Numbered from the stretch's first letter, positions 1-14,404 are shown. The stretch is DNA of 64,000 bases from Prostheceraeus crozeri (GCA_907163375.1 CAJQUW010015625.1:124001-188000), one strand, 5' to 3'. Notes: generated by a model from the sequence alone, not told the origin. Made by a program: numbers and translations.

Positions 1-623
1 AGACTACGATTCTTACACATGCAATTCTTACGATACACACATACAAAAACAAGTTAAGGGGAATGGAACATCCTCACTTTTGCAGGAGGTAATCCTACTC
101 ATATGCGTATGTGTGAATTGTTAACACATGATGTGCCGTTACCTATATTTGGGAATTTAGGATGTGCAGAATTCATTTTCATTAGGGAATCACTGATATT
201 ATGAAGCATCTACAGATGGGATGAATGAAGAGACAGGATCAGCGCATATCTCGGAAACGCAGCATTTCCATGATGTTTTATCAACATGTTGGCATGTCTT
301 TCCGAATATATCACTGCCAGTTGAGCATGTTGTCAGTCGCAATGTGTGTGAGACCCCGGTCGTCAGGGTTAGAGTGTTCAGGTTAAGGTCGAAACGAACT
401 AGATGAGCACCTGCTGATGACTGACCACCTGCAGCATTAGTACGTCCCTTGGTCAATAGGTTCAGTATTGGTAGAAATTGATCATCAGTAGAATTGTGGC
501 ATAAGTGTTGTATTCCACTACTAAGTAGAAATGTAGAAAAAGAGTAGTTATTTATTTTGTGTAGTGTTACTTCTAGTGTGTAGCATTATTTCTATTAAGT
601 TCTAGTATACGCCTACACATAAC
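1..623. other. Unannotated sequence left of the first element
   Basis: I see no gene here. Short open frames exist on both strands but show no recognisable motif, splice context or repeat structure. The stretch ends at the TA dinucleotide that flanks the GTCGCC-rich element. Confidence 0.4.
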
Positions 624-639
624 TACCCTATCAACCAGA

Positions 640-840
640 GCGGTCGCCGCGACCGCCATGGTCAGTCGCCTTCGGAGTCGCCTAAAGGTCGCCCTCAGCG
701 TCGCCGGGGATTCCTATTTGTCCACCGCCCTGACTGCCTGGGGCGGTCGCCTTAAGAGCCGGGGCGAAGTCGCCCGGAGGTCTAACAGCGGTCGCCTAGC
801 AGATGAGGTGCGGTCGCCTGTAGGTAGCTGCGGTCGCCGA
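640..840 (+). repeat. Left subterminal GTCGCC cluster
   Basis: About ten copies of GTCGCC, mostly as CGGTCGCC, occur in 200 bases, against an AT-rich background. The first copies form an inverted pair with GCGACCGCC. The mirror-image cluster lies at 6260-6410. Such clusters are typical places for transposase binding; that role is inferred. Confidence 0.65.
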
Positions 841-1177
841 TTCTACCGATTTGCCCCTACCCTTCAGTTGAAATTTCCCATTGTGATATTAATTAGTAAA
901 ACACTAGCTATCTCCCTAAGATGCAGGTGCATCACTATTGCTCCACTGAAAACCAATAAGCTTCCTAGTTATGAGGAGTAGTAGAATTAAAACGAAATTA
1001 CACAGAATACAATATTTTGCAATACACCTGCACCGATTCAATGAAAATTTAATGTGCACACATGAAAATTGTATTTACAAGCACTGAAGACACAAAAGTA
1101 CAAATTAACGATCGAAAAATACAATTGTTCTATGGGGGTTACAAAATGTTCTATGAAAGGCATCGAAAGACATATGT

Positions 1178-1332
1178 AGTACAATCTAAATAACAGGAAC
1201 TTTCTTAATAACATTGAAATTTGATGACTCCAAATTGTCAGAAAAAAGCATCGATTTTCCAGTTAAAATTTTGACATAAACATGCGGGTTTGATGTTGTT
1301 AATAAAGTTCCTGCTATTTAGATTATATGTAC
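1178..1332. repeat. Short palindromic repeat (hairpin miniature element)
   Basis: Two arms of about 35 bases are near-perfect reverse complements: ATCTAAATAACAGGAAC near 1183 pairs with GTTCCTGCTATTTAGAT near 1310. About 90 bases separate the arms. This fits a miniature inverted-repeat element; no family is recognised. It lies inside the 626-6423 element. Confidence 0.55.
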
Positions 1333-2028
1333 AATAACAGCTACACAGATAACCAAGATATAACACCAAATACAAGAGATGAAAAATTGAGTCACCTATT
1401 GAGAAAAGGGGTATCAGGCACAATTACTCAGCTGCAGATCCATCAGATCTATCTTTTGCGTGCTTTAGTACGCTCTGCAAAGAGGCCTCTATTTCCTTCT
1501 CAGTCACATGAGGTCTAGAAAGTTTGATACCGCACGATAAATTCGGGAATTCTTGAATGGAAATTTATTGTTCCTGCCGTGAAATGAATACTTCATCGAA
1601 ATATCCGCAGCCAAAATCCTTTAAAATATTCGACGGCATAAATTGTTTAGTCCGTTGCCTCCGATCAGTGAGAACTGCTTTGCCTGAAAAATAAAGCTGT
1701 ATTTAAAATGGTGAAGCTTCTCCACGTACGTCAGAAGTCAAACAGAGCAAATAATACTCTGTTTTTATAATAATAATAAAAAAAAATTGTACCTAAATCA
1801 AACAGAGCAAATAATTTCAAAACGATGTGAGTGGCTTTGTGATTCCAGTAAATCATTTGTGTCTGCAAAAGTCATTTGAATGATTCAGTTGATAATCAGG
1901 TCGTGGGTAGCACCGCTCTTTTAATGCCGACAATCATTGAGCGATGCAAATGACAGTGACAGTTTCTGCCTTCATTTTGAATTGAAAATCTCACGTATGT
2001 CTAATATTGAAAGTAGTCAACCAGTCAT

Positions 2029-2178
2029 CCAGGTCAATATAAACCTTAATTATGCATTAAAGCAAGTCTACATTAAGTTCGACGTAGAAACACTGTTTAG
2101 ACCCCAGGTCAATATAAACCTTAATTATTCATAAAAGCAAGTCTGCATCAAGTTCGATGTAGAAACACTGTTTAGACC
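2029..2178. repeat. 75 bp tandem dimer
   Basis: Two copies of a 75-base unit lie head to tail, each beginning near CAGGTCAATATAAACC and ending GAAACACTGTTTAGACC. A handful of differences separate them. Confidence 0.75.
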
Positions 2179-4669
2179 AGCTCTATCTGCTGAGCCACAG
2201 GAATTACGACCAATTTCAATAACCAGACAGAAAGCAGTCACTGCCAAATTCTGAACGTTATAGCGAGCTAGTGAGTGAGCGAAATGCCATTTCGGTGCTC
2301 TGGCTCAGATTTGCGCGACTCATCTTTCTCTCTATTCATGCAACGAAACCGTTGAATGACAGTCGTAAGTCAAAGAATAAGTGGACCGGTCTCTTGAAAG
2401 AATTAGTCAATATCATGCGCTCCTGCAGGATAGGAATAAAAAACATCACTATAGGTTGTGAAGTTTATCAGATAGAATTGGAGGTCTGAAACAACTCATC
2501 CAATATTTTCGAAAATCACCCGGTAATTTCTTCAATTTCCTGTTGATAGAATGAGATGTTATGAAGATTGATACGCAACCGGAAATACATTCATTCTCTG
2601 GACTGTGATCAATTGCAGCGCTCGCATCTTCAAACAGCTATCAGATTATTTGTTAGAAAATGTTAACATGCAAAAAGTTTAATGCAGCTCTTCTATTTCT
2701 TCTGAGATCTATCTAATAGAATTGATGACGTGGCCACAGGAGAAATTGTGACTAGACATGGCCAAAGGCGAGCGAACGGTTTACGGCTAGACGAGGCTTC
2801 AGATAGAAAATATCAGCTCAGCTAAAATTCTGGCCGTTGTAGCCGATAAGATATGTGAAACAAGAATTTTGAAGATTTGAAAAATTGGATTGAAAAATCC
2901 AATTAACCGTGCATAGCTCTCATTATTTATATCTGTTTAAATTTGCACTCTAAAGGCTACACATTCGCACATAAAACTTTAACATATTCAAAACGATTAA
3001 ACCTAATAGTGTGGCACTCTGTGTTAGTATATGGCCCTTTTATATTCGCAGTTCAAGGAATGGGATATTCACGAGCCTGGATGAAGTACTTCCGAAGATA
3101 AGACACTTTTTATAAACCGGCATAGACGCTTTAATTCCAATCGACTTAAGACAGGCTCTCTCGATCTGACGAAATCATTTGCTTCAAGCAACAATATCAA
3201 TTAATCTATATTGACAAGCTATCGTCTCATCAATTTCACAGATATCCCTGAAAATTGCAAAATATTTTTTGTAAAACATTAAACATGAGACTCATTAAGC
3301 TTACTAAAAATAATTAAGACTACTTTGCCGATGAAGTTGAGCAAACGTAAAGCACGCGAATTTAAGAAAATTCAGCAATAGCTTCGTCTATGTTCAGCTA
3401 TACAGAGGTACGCCTATCGCGATGAAGCATGTAGTGGTAACATGTAAAAATGAGATAACTAAGTGAAATCTCTATGGGAATGAGGTTGGTTAAATGAAAT
3501 ATTTTAAACGTTGCAGCTTACTCGAAAATGTTTACCCCTTATGTCTAGTGTCAAATTAAGGCCGAAATATCCATTAGGAAAAATAACCCACAACACGCGG
3601 AATTTGAAATCTTTGATAGATGTTAAAATCGATGTAACAGACAGATGGAGCTTGTAACAGCCCGCTAATAGGCAGGAAATTGAATAGAGCACATCAATTT
3701 ATCTATATATGTAGCCAACGCACTATACAGAAGCGTAGATTTGATAACCCCATTTTATGGGGTCAAGGTGACTTAATTTATGGGGTCGAAGTGACTAGTA
3801 ACCTAATTCACGCCCGTCTAATGTCACGTCGCCAGAATTGACTTTATCTCATTGCAGCGAACCATCAGTTAGCGCCAACGCTGTGCAAAGTATCTTGCAG
3901 TCAAAGCTCGATAGTTAAGAGCATAAATACCAGGTTTTCTATCTCTTAATTATTGAAAGTCTGAATTCAAAAGCAACTTATATAAGCCGCCAAATGTACA
4001 AAAAATGCCGCGGCCGTATGATCTTAATTGACCGAAGTCTTAATTATCCGTGTCCGAATTAACGAGCTTCGACTGGATTTATTGTATTCATACAAAGCGA
4101 TTCGTTTACGATGTCAGTCTGTCCGCATTATTCGATCTGAATGGTCGTAAAATATTGGCTTGCTTTACCTATAGTCAAACATTTATAACCAAAGGAGCAC
4201 TTTTTTACATCACATCTAATTCAAAAGTTATCTGTTGAAATATTTCAGTTAATTCAGTGTTTGTATAATGTGTAGTGCGCAGGTTAACCGCTATTATTTA
4301 CTAAATTTATCTATTATCATTTCATTCGGCTTACCTGATACGAATTTCGTTTGATAAGTAATCCGTTCTATCAATATTTTCGGCTCAGAATATTCCTCGC
4401 ATTTTCTATATTGTAATTTGGTTGATAATCCATTAATAAGATCAATCAATTTACACAGCGATGTCCACAGGTGTCAGTCAGGCAGCTCCCATAAGTAGAG
4501 ACACGAATGAAACTTCTAGATTATTCTGCGCTATTTCTCTTTGTGAAATGAAGCGATGACCTCTATTTCACCCCTCGAGTTGAAATGTGATCTTCCGATT
4601 GCCCTGCGCTATCGAAGGCGCACGAGAAAGTTATCTGCTATCGGGCTGGACTGGACAAAGCGCTCTTCT

Positions 4670-5270
4670 TACAGAATTAGATTCATCTGCGCGCGCCTCG
4701 GTTTCCTAGAAAGGAAGAATTGTATGTAACCTTAATGTCGAAATGGCACATATCACAGAATTAGACAACTTGCTCCTTCTCGAATGGATAATTCGTGTAT
4801 CGCTTGCTATTGGAAATGGCAAACAATAAGCTGTCAGCAAAGGACACCAGAGACAGTGAGAGAGCGTGCGTGCTGTGATAACACGTCGCACACACCAAAA
4901 CACACATCGATGCGTGGCTTCGATTCAATGCATGCACAATACAGTGAGCAATGCCGAGGAGAGGATCATCAAGTGAACTAATTTTCGTACGCCTGCTACT
5001 TTCTTTAATAATGATCGGAAGGGTCAAACATTATGGAGAAAACTTGTGGGCAATGATCTGAATTCTTCGAATCTGAAGGAATTTTGGCAATCGAAGCACT
5101 TTGCTGGAACTCACATTAATCCGCAAGCGACGCACGCCTTTTTTCCTATCTCTGTAAGGTATTAGGAATTATTTTTTGCCCACCTAATAGGTTCCTCAAT
5201 GTGTCGTCCGTTTCGTATTAATCACACTTCTAGCAAACCGAAGCAGATAAACAAAATATTTAATTCTGTG
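4670..5270 (+). mobile_element. hAT-type miniature element, copy A (CACAGAATTA family)
   Basis: The ends are inverted (TACAGAATTAGAT at the left, ATTTAATTCTGTG at the right). They are flanked by a perfect 8-base duplication, GCTCTTCT, at 4662-4669 and 5271-5278. Eight-base duplications are characteristic of hAT elements. The body is alignable over nearly its whole length, inverted, with 33944-34575, and partly with 57640-57892. No transposase frame is present, so the element is non-autonomous. Confidence 0.75.
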
Positions 5271-6259
5271 GCTCTTCTATTAATAGAACTCTCTCGCTCC
5301 CTTCTCTCCCTCACTGTATCACAGGCTTGAAGCGACCGAGATATTATGCAACACTCATTGAGGATTCTTCCATTCATTCACAATTTAATGAATGAATTAA
5401 CTTGCAACCTTGATTGACCAAAAAATTGACAAGCGGTGAAATTCAGGCATAGTCAGAATCATGGTCAGAATGATATAAAGTTCACGGTCAAATCAAGAAT
5501 TTTGAGCAATTTTTTTCATTGCCATCGATGCGTCATGCAAATATATATGAAGCATCGCAACCAAAGATGTTTGACGTAACATTTCACGATTGAATGCATC
5601 ATCATCATGTAGCGAAAATCACTGAGAGAAATGAGCTAAGGTTATTTATTCCAAGGAAAAGTTTGCCTACATATGTGCCAGACAGCCGATCGATGACAGT
5701 TTCGGGCCAGTCCACAAACATTGGAGATACGTTTTTCTTAGAAATCACAACAAATTCGCTGCTCAATGTGTGTGACAACTCTGGGGTCGTTCTATTTCAA
5801 AATTATAGCTCGTGTGAACTTAAGGGCCGACTCACGACCACTCCCTGTCAAAAAGATAAACGTGAAAATTAGGGGGGGCAACCCTCGACTTCAAGACATC
5901 ACATTTCACGTCATTTTCGATGAGAACGGTCACAAATTGATATGATCATGCATTTTTACTTCCAAATAAGCCATTTTCGAAAAATTTGTTGGCCCCCATT
6001 TTTTCATGTGGCCCAAGACTTTTTGACGAGGGGCCCACGACTCATTTTCTCGCGGGAAATGCATTGATCTAGTTTGATTAAATGCGTTCGAATTTCTGCA
6101 TCAGAAGCATCTTTTTCCACAAGCATACATTTGAGTCTTAATTAGAAACTCTGAAGCTGATTGCCGAAATTTTTTCAATTTATCAGTTTTGCGAAGCAGG
6201 AATATTGCCTTTCTGACATCATGGAGGCTAGTTAAATGCTAAAACCAGACATATGATGC

Positions 6260-6410
6260 AGGTCGCCGTTGACACTCGAGGCAACTGCTGACAGCGGTCG
6301 CCGGGCAACGGTCGCCCACTTACAGTCGAGGCGACCGCCACCAGGAGTCGCCGGGCGGCGGCGACTTCGGCGACGCCGAGGGCTGTCGCGGCGACCGCTG
6401 GGCGACTTTT
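6260..6410 (-). repeat. Right subterminal GTCGCC cluster
   Basis: Read on the minus strand, this is a cluster of GTCGCC copies following the terminal CCCTATCAACCA, matching the arrangement at the left end (640-840). The open frames crossing it are by-products of its GC content. Confidence 0.65.
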
Positions 6411-6425
6411 GTGGTTGATAGGGTA

Positions 6426-8818
6426 TATGTCATAGTCGGCTGCCAATCTTCCGCCATCTGGCTGAAATTCGCCAAAAAAGGTCTGAAAAGTCGACTATTT
6501 TTCATCCACGGACACGGACGGTTTGCTCTCCATAAATTCAGTGAAATCGTTAATGTTACGTGCTTCAAACTGATCCAACCTGATAATTGTCTACAATGGC
6601 TCTCAGATATTGGTTGTATCGTGACTCTCGTCTAACATAATTTTGGAGATTTTATTATCCGGCCATTCGATCTTTTGATGTTAAAAAAATTTCCGCCAAA
6701 ACGACTTTCTTCTGTTGGCAGCTATACATCTAGTGTCATTGCATTTTTTGCCTCCATTCTCTATTTTTGCTACTTTATCAATCGGTCTTATCTTGTTTCG
6801 ATCATGATTTTCTTGACTATCGCGACAGCAATTTGCAATGCTTCATAGAGAAAGTGAGTGCAATACTGTATATCACCAACAGGTTGAATTACGCAGATTC
6901 TTTCTCCATTCTCCTTTTGATTCGATCACAATTTGAATTCTTTTCCACATGTGTATGTTTCCTTGATTTCTTCGTCATGATACCACATCATCAGGAAAGT
7001 TGAGACCATCTGTTGCTATGCCTTGCTATATTTTTTCGATAGCCATTAAATTTTTGATTGGTTCAAGGCCTAGTTGCGGCATTGATTCCCCTCGAAAATG
7101 TTCCATGCATTTCAGACTAAAGTGACAAGCAGCGTTGCATTGTTGAAGAAAATTGCCATCATACTTAAGAAATTACACGATGGTCGATGATTCGACTCTG
7201 ACGTGGAAACCGGCCGGGATGTTGGTGTTGGTCGGGCTCCGCGGCCGGCCTAGATCGAACTTCAGACCGGGATTTATGCCGGCTTCAGGTAGATTTTATC
7301 CAAGATTCAGCCTATTTTAGCTCAGTTTCCTGTTCTCAAGGCCTATTTTGGACCGGCTTCGGGCAAGCTGCCTCACGTTGAGTGCAATTTATTTGACAGC
7401 AAATTCAGTTCGCCGGCACTGATCGAGCCAGACCACAGAGAAATAAACGATATGCTCTTACAATGGTGAAGTTACTAATATTCATCAATTTTTGAATTAC
7501 TCTTTTAATCGTAGCACACGTTAAATATCCAATCAGACTGCTCGAATGATTCGTCAGGAATTCGTCTGGCTAATAAGTCAATAAATGTTTCCAATATTAT
7601 AGGAAGGCAGAAACATTTAACTATACCTCATTTAATTAGTGACACTGTTTATTACGGTCTCCCAAAAGTAATCGCGTAGAAACTACCCACTAATGTTTTT
7701 CCTTTTGGATTGCTTATGAAAATGAAAGTGATTTCAGTTTGATTCAAATTTTATTCTTAAATGAACAGAAGCACGTTTTTATGATTCACATTGCAAATGC
7801 CTTGAACTTGAGAGATTACTCTTGTCACATCAGTCGTATTTTTTCATTCGCTCAAGAGATCCATCGCCCTCGTTGCCGCTGCTATCGTCAAAAATCCTTG
7901 CCTTAAGGACGTCTGCATCTACTAGACTCTTGATCCCTTTATTCACTTAGTTTTGTTTAAACATCCACATCAGAGTCTATACGTGTGGGTTTCATGATTT
8001 CATTTGTGCAATTCTTCATGATTGACGGCATCTACCTTAACAACCACTAATTTCATGCCTGTTCTTGAGCAAGTCCAAACATTTGCTGCTGCCTCAGAAA
8101 CTCGTGTTGCTGAAATTCTGAGCAAATTGCGCGGCTTGTCTTGAGTGCCATGCCTTACTCGAAAGCCTAGACCATATCGGTATGGACACGACAATGACCC
8201 CAAACGACGTTTACTTACGCAGAAATTTCAGACAGTATTGTCTGTGTATTTCATTGTCTACGTTTGATGTCCTTTGAGTAAGAGTAAATATATACCCATG
8301 CAATACACAGATAATGCTGTCTTGAATTCCTACTAAAGAGTATGACGTTAGGGGACCTTATGCCCATGCAGACATGTCTTCGAGTAAGACATGGCACGTA
8401 AAACAAGCGGCGTAGCAACTTGTTCAATGTATGGGCTACATGTGAGACTAAGTTCAAATCGCTTAAATCGTTTCTGGTTCCGGAATATTAGTCCATTATG
8501 AATTATGAATCATTCCCTCATTTCATTTTTCATCACGCTAGTAATGTGCGTATAAATTTGTGCATATAATGTGCATTTTCTTGTATGTTTACAGTCAGGT
8601 TTGTATCTCGCCAAAATTTAGATAAATATAATACAGTGCATTCCATATACATGCGATCATAAAATAGCACATATTTTTTCTTTTAGCCGAAACTTTATTT
8701 GTCACTTAAATATTATACAGACTGCTCGACGTGGTTTCAGCACTCAGTGCTTTTGTCAATACCTAACCAAAACTATGTTTGCATCTTAATTATATCTTCG
8801 TGTTGTAATTCAATTCCC
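6426..8818. other. Intergenic stretch without recognisable content
   Basis: Open frames here are short and unconvincing. A GC-richer patch around 7200-7270 has no coding signature. I see no gene, tRNA or clear transposon end. Confidence 0.4.
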
Positions 8819-9464
8819 TGCGCTCATGATTCAATTCTTACTCATCAACATCTTATTTCTTTGTTACTATATCCTTGTATCTAATGTTTCTAATTAGTTT
8901 TCAGTCAATTTTGCCAAAATTCAGAGCTATAAGTGATTATGGTGAAGTGTTTGCTATATTGCTCATCATTTTCACGAAATATTTGAATTATTTGGCATAA
9001 TCATCTGAATTGGCTACAGCATCAGGAGTTCCAACACATTCCGGTAAGACAAGAATCGGGATTACGAATTGGAGAAATTGAGATATTTTTAAAGTACACA
9101 TCTATGGGTTTACTTTGTAGATGATGAAGCACTGCGCTCATGATTCAATTCTTACTCATCAACATCTTATTTGCTTGTTATTATGTCCTTGTATCTAATG
9201 TTTCTAATCAGTTTTCAGTCAATTTTGCCAAAATTCAGAGCTATAAGTGATTATGGTGAAGTGTTTGCTATATTGCTCATCATTTTCACGAAATATTTGA
9301 ATTATTTGGCATAATCATCTGAATTGGCTACAGCATCAGGAGTTCCAACACATTCCGGTAAGACAAGAATCGGGATTACGAATTGGAGAAATTGAGATAT
9401 TTTTAAAGTACACATCTATGGGTTTACTTTGCAGATCATGAAGCACTGCGCTCATGATTCAATT
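8819..9464. repeat. 314 bp tandem duplication
   Basis: A 314-base unit beginning TGCGCTCATGATTCAATT occurs at 8819-9132 and again at 9133-9446, followed by the first 18 bases of a third copy at 9447. The two full copies differ at only a few positions, so the duplication is recent. No coding content is visible. Confidence 0.9.
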
Positions 9465-10755
9465 TCACCAACATCCAAATGCTTGCTGCAGAGGACAACT
9501 GTTTCTCGTAGAAGATTTTATGAGTTCGAAGTAGGCCAGCGGTATGACAAGGTAAGGAGACACTGAAATTCGAGTGAATTTAAGCCTACTGACACACTCG
9601 ATATCATTCATCAAGTATGTTCCTGATTTTTCAGTGATAACAGACTCGCTTTATTCTTGCATTGTTGCTCATCGGTATGAATTCGCACGGCTCATGCAGC
9701 AGTTGAATCTAGCCGGACACATCAAAGAGTAACAATGTAAGAACAGAACGAGTCAGATATCGCCGCAATATTAGAACTACGCCCTCAATCGAGTTCGAAA
9801 TTTAATGTAATCACGCTTCTTCGCTCTCGATCAAGAGCGACGTATTGACAATCACGCTAATTTGTGCTCGATCGAGTGCGAAAAGTGAAAATCGCGTTTG
9901 ATCGTACATTAAGTCGACCAATGTTTGCTAATGGGAGGCTACGGTGGGATTAGGTTGACCAATATAAGCTATTGGCGGCAGCTGAAGATTACGTCGGCTT
10001 AAAGAGGCAATAAAGTGGGATTAAATTGTCGTTTGTTGGCATAAGGATGGCTAGAGTGGCGCTTGGATGGCCATCGCACGAAAATATGTTGGATTACGTT
10101 GGTTCAAGACCGGTTCTAGGTTGGATTGCCTTCATAGAACCAATGTAGGCCCGCTGTATCATTTCCAACTTTTGACCATTGTAAATGGCCAATGAAGGTC
10201 CAACGTAGTACCAACGTATCTGTGTTACTTGGGGCGTGCCTTTTTGTCATAGCTTTAGAAACCGCTGAATGCTCAGAGCTCACATGAAGGGAATTTAGTT
10301 TTCTACAGGCGAAATGTAATTCTGATCGTGTTATATTCTATTTTCATAGCGATACATACTTCGAAACAATATATACTTAGTTGTTGATGTTTGATATGTG
10401 CAGTTATAGCTTGAAATAAAAGATCGTTCCGAATCGCGATTAAATCTAGGACTTCTCTCTATTTATTTTTTTAAAATCTTATGCGTAGATTGCCGCGGTA
10501 TGCTTACAGATTAGTTACCGAAAACAGCACAATGGAAACAAACAAAAAAACTCATTGCTCTCATAGTCTATGGATTTTTGATTCACCTAAAAATGCTTTC
10601 ATCTATGTCGGTGTCTTGTTACCATCAAAGCCAGCCAAGTTTGTTACATCGTGTGCACTAGCAAGAGTAATTGCTTAATTCCACGCTGAAATGTTTGTGG
10701 AATAAGCAAAAATTGATTTTTGCACCGTAGATCCGATCAGCGCGGAGTTAGACAC
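9465..10755. other. Repeat-like intergenic stretch
   Basis: From about 9900 to 10240 there are degenerate motifs such as GGCCAATGAAGGTCCAACGTAG, ending near CTGTGTTACTTGGG, in the style of a decayed miniature transposon. The matching left terminus was not identified. No gene is supported. Confidence 0.35.
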
Positions 10756-10973
10756 TTAACCCTCAAACGGCCGGATTTTTTAACACCTTATTCTGACCAC
10801 CTGCTTACAAATGTAAGATATTTGATTAAAGTCATAATTTTTGGATTGTGAGCACCCAATAAGATAAAAACAGCAGGCATCGTGTAAACAGTGTGTATTG
10901 CATGCAAAACAACATGAACATCATGTTACGAGATGCAAAGAACAGCGAGATAGAGAATGAAATATTTCATCCA

Positions 10974-11270
10974 TTATACATGTAAATTGTGCTTGTGAAG
11001 AATCGTTGCATTCCAAACATGAAATAGATGTTTTCTTATGCAAACTGCAGAAATTCGTTTCGTACAATTATCGCAAGTATTGCGAGTTGTTCTGCGACAC
11101 AGCGAACATTGCTTCGGTGTTTTATCCAGAGGATGCTGCTGAACACTTTGAGCAAAAGGCCTGTTCAGCCCGAATCGCTGGAAGGAATCCTTTGCTTGCG
11201 CATATATGGCTGGATTCATCAGTCTGGATATCATATTTTCTTTGGCCAACTCCTCTGAAACTTGCATCAT
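10974..11270 (-). pseudogene. piggyBac transposase, C-terminal remnant
   Basis: A 98-residue frame ends in a cysteine-rich segment (KQCSLCRRTTRNTCDNCTK, then VC and H residues). Its spacing resembles the cysteine-rich domain that closes piggyBac transposases. The preceding residues resemble the segment just before that domain. The catalytic aspartate region is absent, so this is a relic within a non-autonomous element. The plus-strand frames over the same bases are shadows. Confidence 0.65.
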
Positions 11271-11519
11271 AAATTTTCTTCTGCAGGGCGAACTCTGAGC
11301 TATTACAAGAGTTATATATGCAAATGCCTAAGATATTGAAAAAAAATCAAACGTAGTGCGATTCGTTTTCCGTTTTGTGGTAAAATCTTCAATACAAGAG
11401 TCTGGTAAATCGACCCCTCCCTTCATTGTAGTCGTGAATTTCGAATGGCTGATTATCTGAACGATCCGCTTGAATGCCTGGAGATCATGTCATCATTAAA
11501 ACACTTTTTCCCTCCTTGG

Positions 11520-11597
11520 GAATATCCCGGTGAAAAAAAACTGCTGTCGGGATCTGTCGGTCAATTTCCCGAGTTTTTTTCACCGGGATATGACAGC
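11520..11597. repeat. Hairpin with 19-base arms
   Basis: TATCCCGGTGAAAAAAAACT pairs with AGTTTTTTTCACCGGGATA about 30 bases downstream, with one unmatched base. The structure lies inside the piggyBac derivative and may be a tiny nested insertion or a hairpin of that element. Confidence 0.6.
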
Positions 11598-12125
11598 AAT
11601 AATATTCTATTTTCACGATCCCAAAGCTCCATCGTAGTGCAATAAGCGATCCTTCGCAGATTTCATCTCCTTTGAGACATCTCTGCGGTTGGCTGAAATA
11701 ATTCCATTCATCGCAAGACCCTTTTCTAGTAACTTGCAGCACAATGCATACCTCGTGAAGTATGTCAATAAAGACATTACGATGACTATTGAAATACAAA
11801 GAAGAGATTCATTACCGTCTTTTCGGCTATTCCAACCTCCCTAACCCCGTCAGAATGGAATGGAACACAGATAATACAATTAAAGGCTATCAAACGAGAA
11901 TCGCACCTAATCTTTAGCTCATCCTACAAATGTAAGCAAGCTTGGGCGGTTTAATGTGTTAATATCGAAACCGAAATTGACAGATCGACACCAGATTCGA
12001 GAATTTGCAATGGCGTATGTCTCTAGGCATGGAAATTTCGTTTTAATACAAAATCATGATTTAGTTTTACAAGCAGATGAAGTTGAAATCTTACAAATGT
12101 AAGCAGGTGCTCGTTTGAGGGTTAA

Positions 12126-12492
12126 TATGCATACAATATCGGAAGTGCATGTATAGATGTAAGCGGCATTATCTAGATGCTAAGATTCGTAGCGCTATAT
12201 TACAGTATTAGGTCTATTTTCGATGCGATTACATCATAACTACGTACATAGGCGAAAGTCCCGAATTTACTGAATATTTGAGAACAAATGTCGTAACTGC
12301 AAATCTTTTTCTGTAAAATTGATGATCTGAGCATGATCAAACACTTAACAAAGTTCGAATAAACGAGAGGTTCACCACTGATTGTAATTGCACCGGTGAT
12401 GGCTATTCTGGGAGATCTAAAGGGAAATAAAAAGACCAACGTAAATCTATAACGCTCGGAGCTTGTCATCTCGGTCGGGTACGTAAGAAGCA
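12126..12492 (-). other. Presumed 3' untranslated region of the Vasa gene
   Basis: This lies directly downstream of the Vasa stop codon on the minus strand. I find no canonical AATAAA on that strand here, so the transcript end is not fixed by sequence. The piggyBac derivative begins at 12121. Confidence 0.35.
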
Positions 12493-12824
12493 CTACCATC
12501 CATCATCATCATTTGTCTGAGTAACTTCAGTGCCATTGTTACCCCAACTAGGTTCAGTTTCATAATTCTGACCCCCCGACATGAAGTCATTATCCTCATT
12601 ATTTTCGCCTCTGCCGAAGTTATGTCTGGACCTCGGTACGTTGCGTCGCATGTCTCGTGACTGTCCTTGTCTTGAGCCAGTACCAGCATAACCGGCATCT
12701 TTCTGAAGGAAACCAGGCACAGCCTGTCCAGCCTTTTGCAGAGTGTCAACGAGGAAGTTCGCGATTCCGGCATCTGATGAGGGATCGTAGAAACTGATTG
12801 CTTTTCCTTTGTTGCCGCAGCGAC
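12493..12824 (-). CDS. vasa: Vasa/DDX4-type DEAD-box helicase, last coding exon
   Basis: The exon opens after the acceptor TTTACAG at 12825-12830 and completes the HRIGRTGR motif split across the intron. It then encodes GNKGKAISFYD, which matches the end of helicase domain 2, and a linker with the VPGFL motif. It continues into a low-complexity tail rich in Arg, Gly, Asn and Asp, and finishes DDDGW followed by a stop. An acidic tail with a terminal tryptophan is a hallmark of Vasa that separates it from the related PL10/DDX3 and p68 helicases. The intron before it is only 88 bases. The tail carries RG-type dipeptides but no long RGG array. Confidence 0.9.
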
Positions 12825-12907
12825 CTGTAAACAATTCCATTATATGTATGTTGTACGTTGTAACTTATTAATACATATGTTGCGATGCTCATAATAAGTA
12901 GCCACTA

Positions 12908-14404
<1,497 letters not shown>

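Larger units (their letters stand above)
626..6423. mobile_element. DNA transposon with TA duplication and GTCGCC-rich ends, no transposase seen
   Basis: The left end reads CCCTATCAACCA and the right end is its exact reverse complement, with a TA dinucleotide on both outer sides (624-625 and 6424-6425). Just inside each end lies about 200 bases of GC-rich DNA packed with the hexamer GTCGCC, roughly ten copies at 640-840 and a similar number, in mirror orientation, at 6260-6410. The 5.4 kb between is AT-rich and has no long open frame, so no transposase is visible. A hAT miniature element (4670-5270) sits inside it. The TA duplication fits the Tc1/mariner superfamily, but the clustered subterminal repeats could belong to another superfamily. 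Two separate solo ends are an alternative, less likely because the ends mirror each other so well. Confidence 0.6.
10760..12121 (-). mobile_element. piggyBac-type deletion derivative
   Basis: The ends are inverted repeats starting CCCTCAAACG, and each is flanked by TTAA (10756-10759 and 12122-12125), the target sequence of piggyBac elements. A second inverted motif, CCTGCTTACA, follows inside each end, and the palindrome TTACAAATGTAA recurs near 10804, 11927 and 12091. At 1362 bases it is too short for a complete transposase. It keeps only the carboxyl end of one, on the minus strand. Confidence 0.8.

Noticed and set aside
658-981. 107-codon frame rich in Arg and Ser
   Set aside because: It is created by the GTCGCC repeats of a transposon end and has no protein-like motif.
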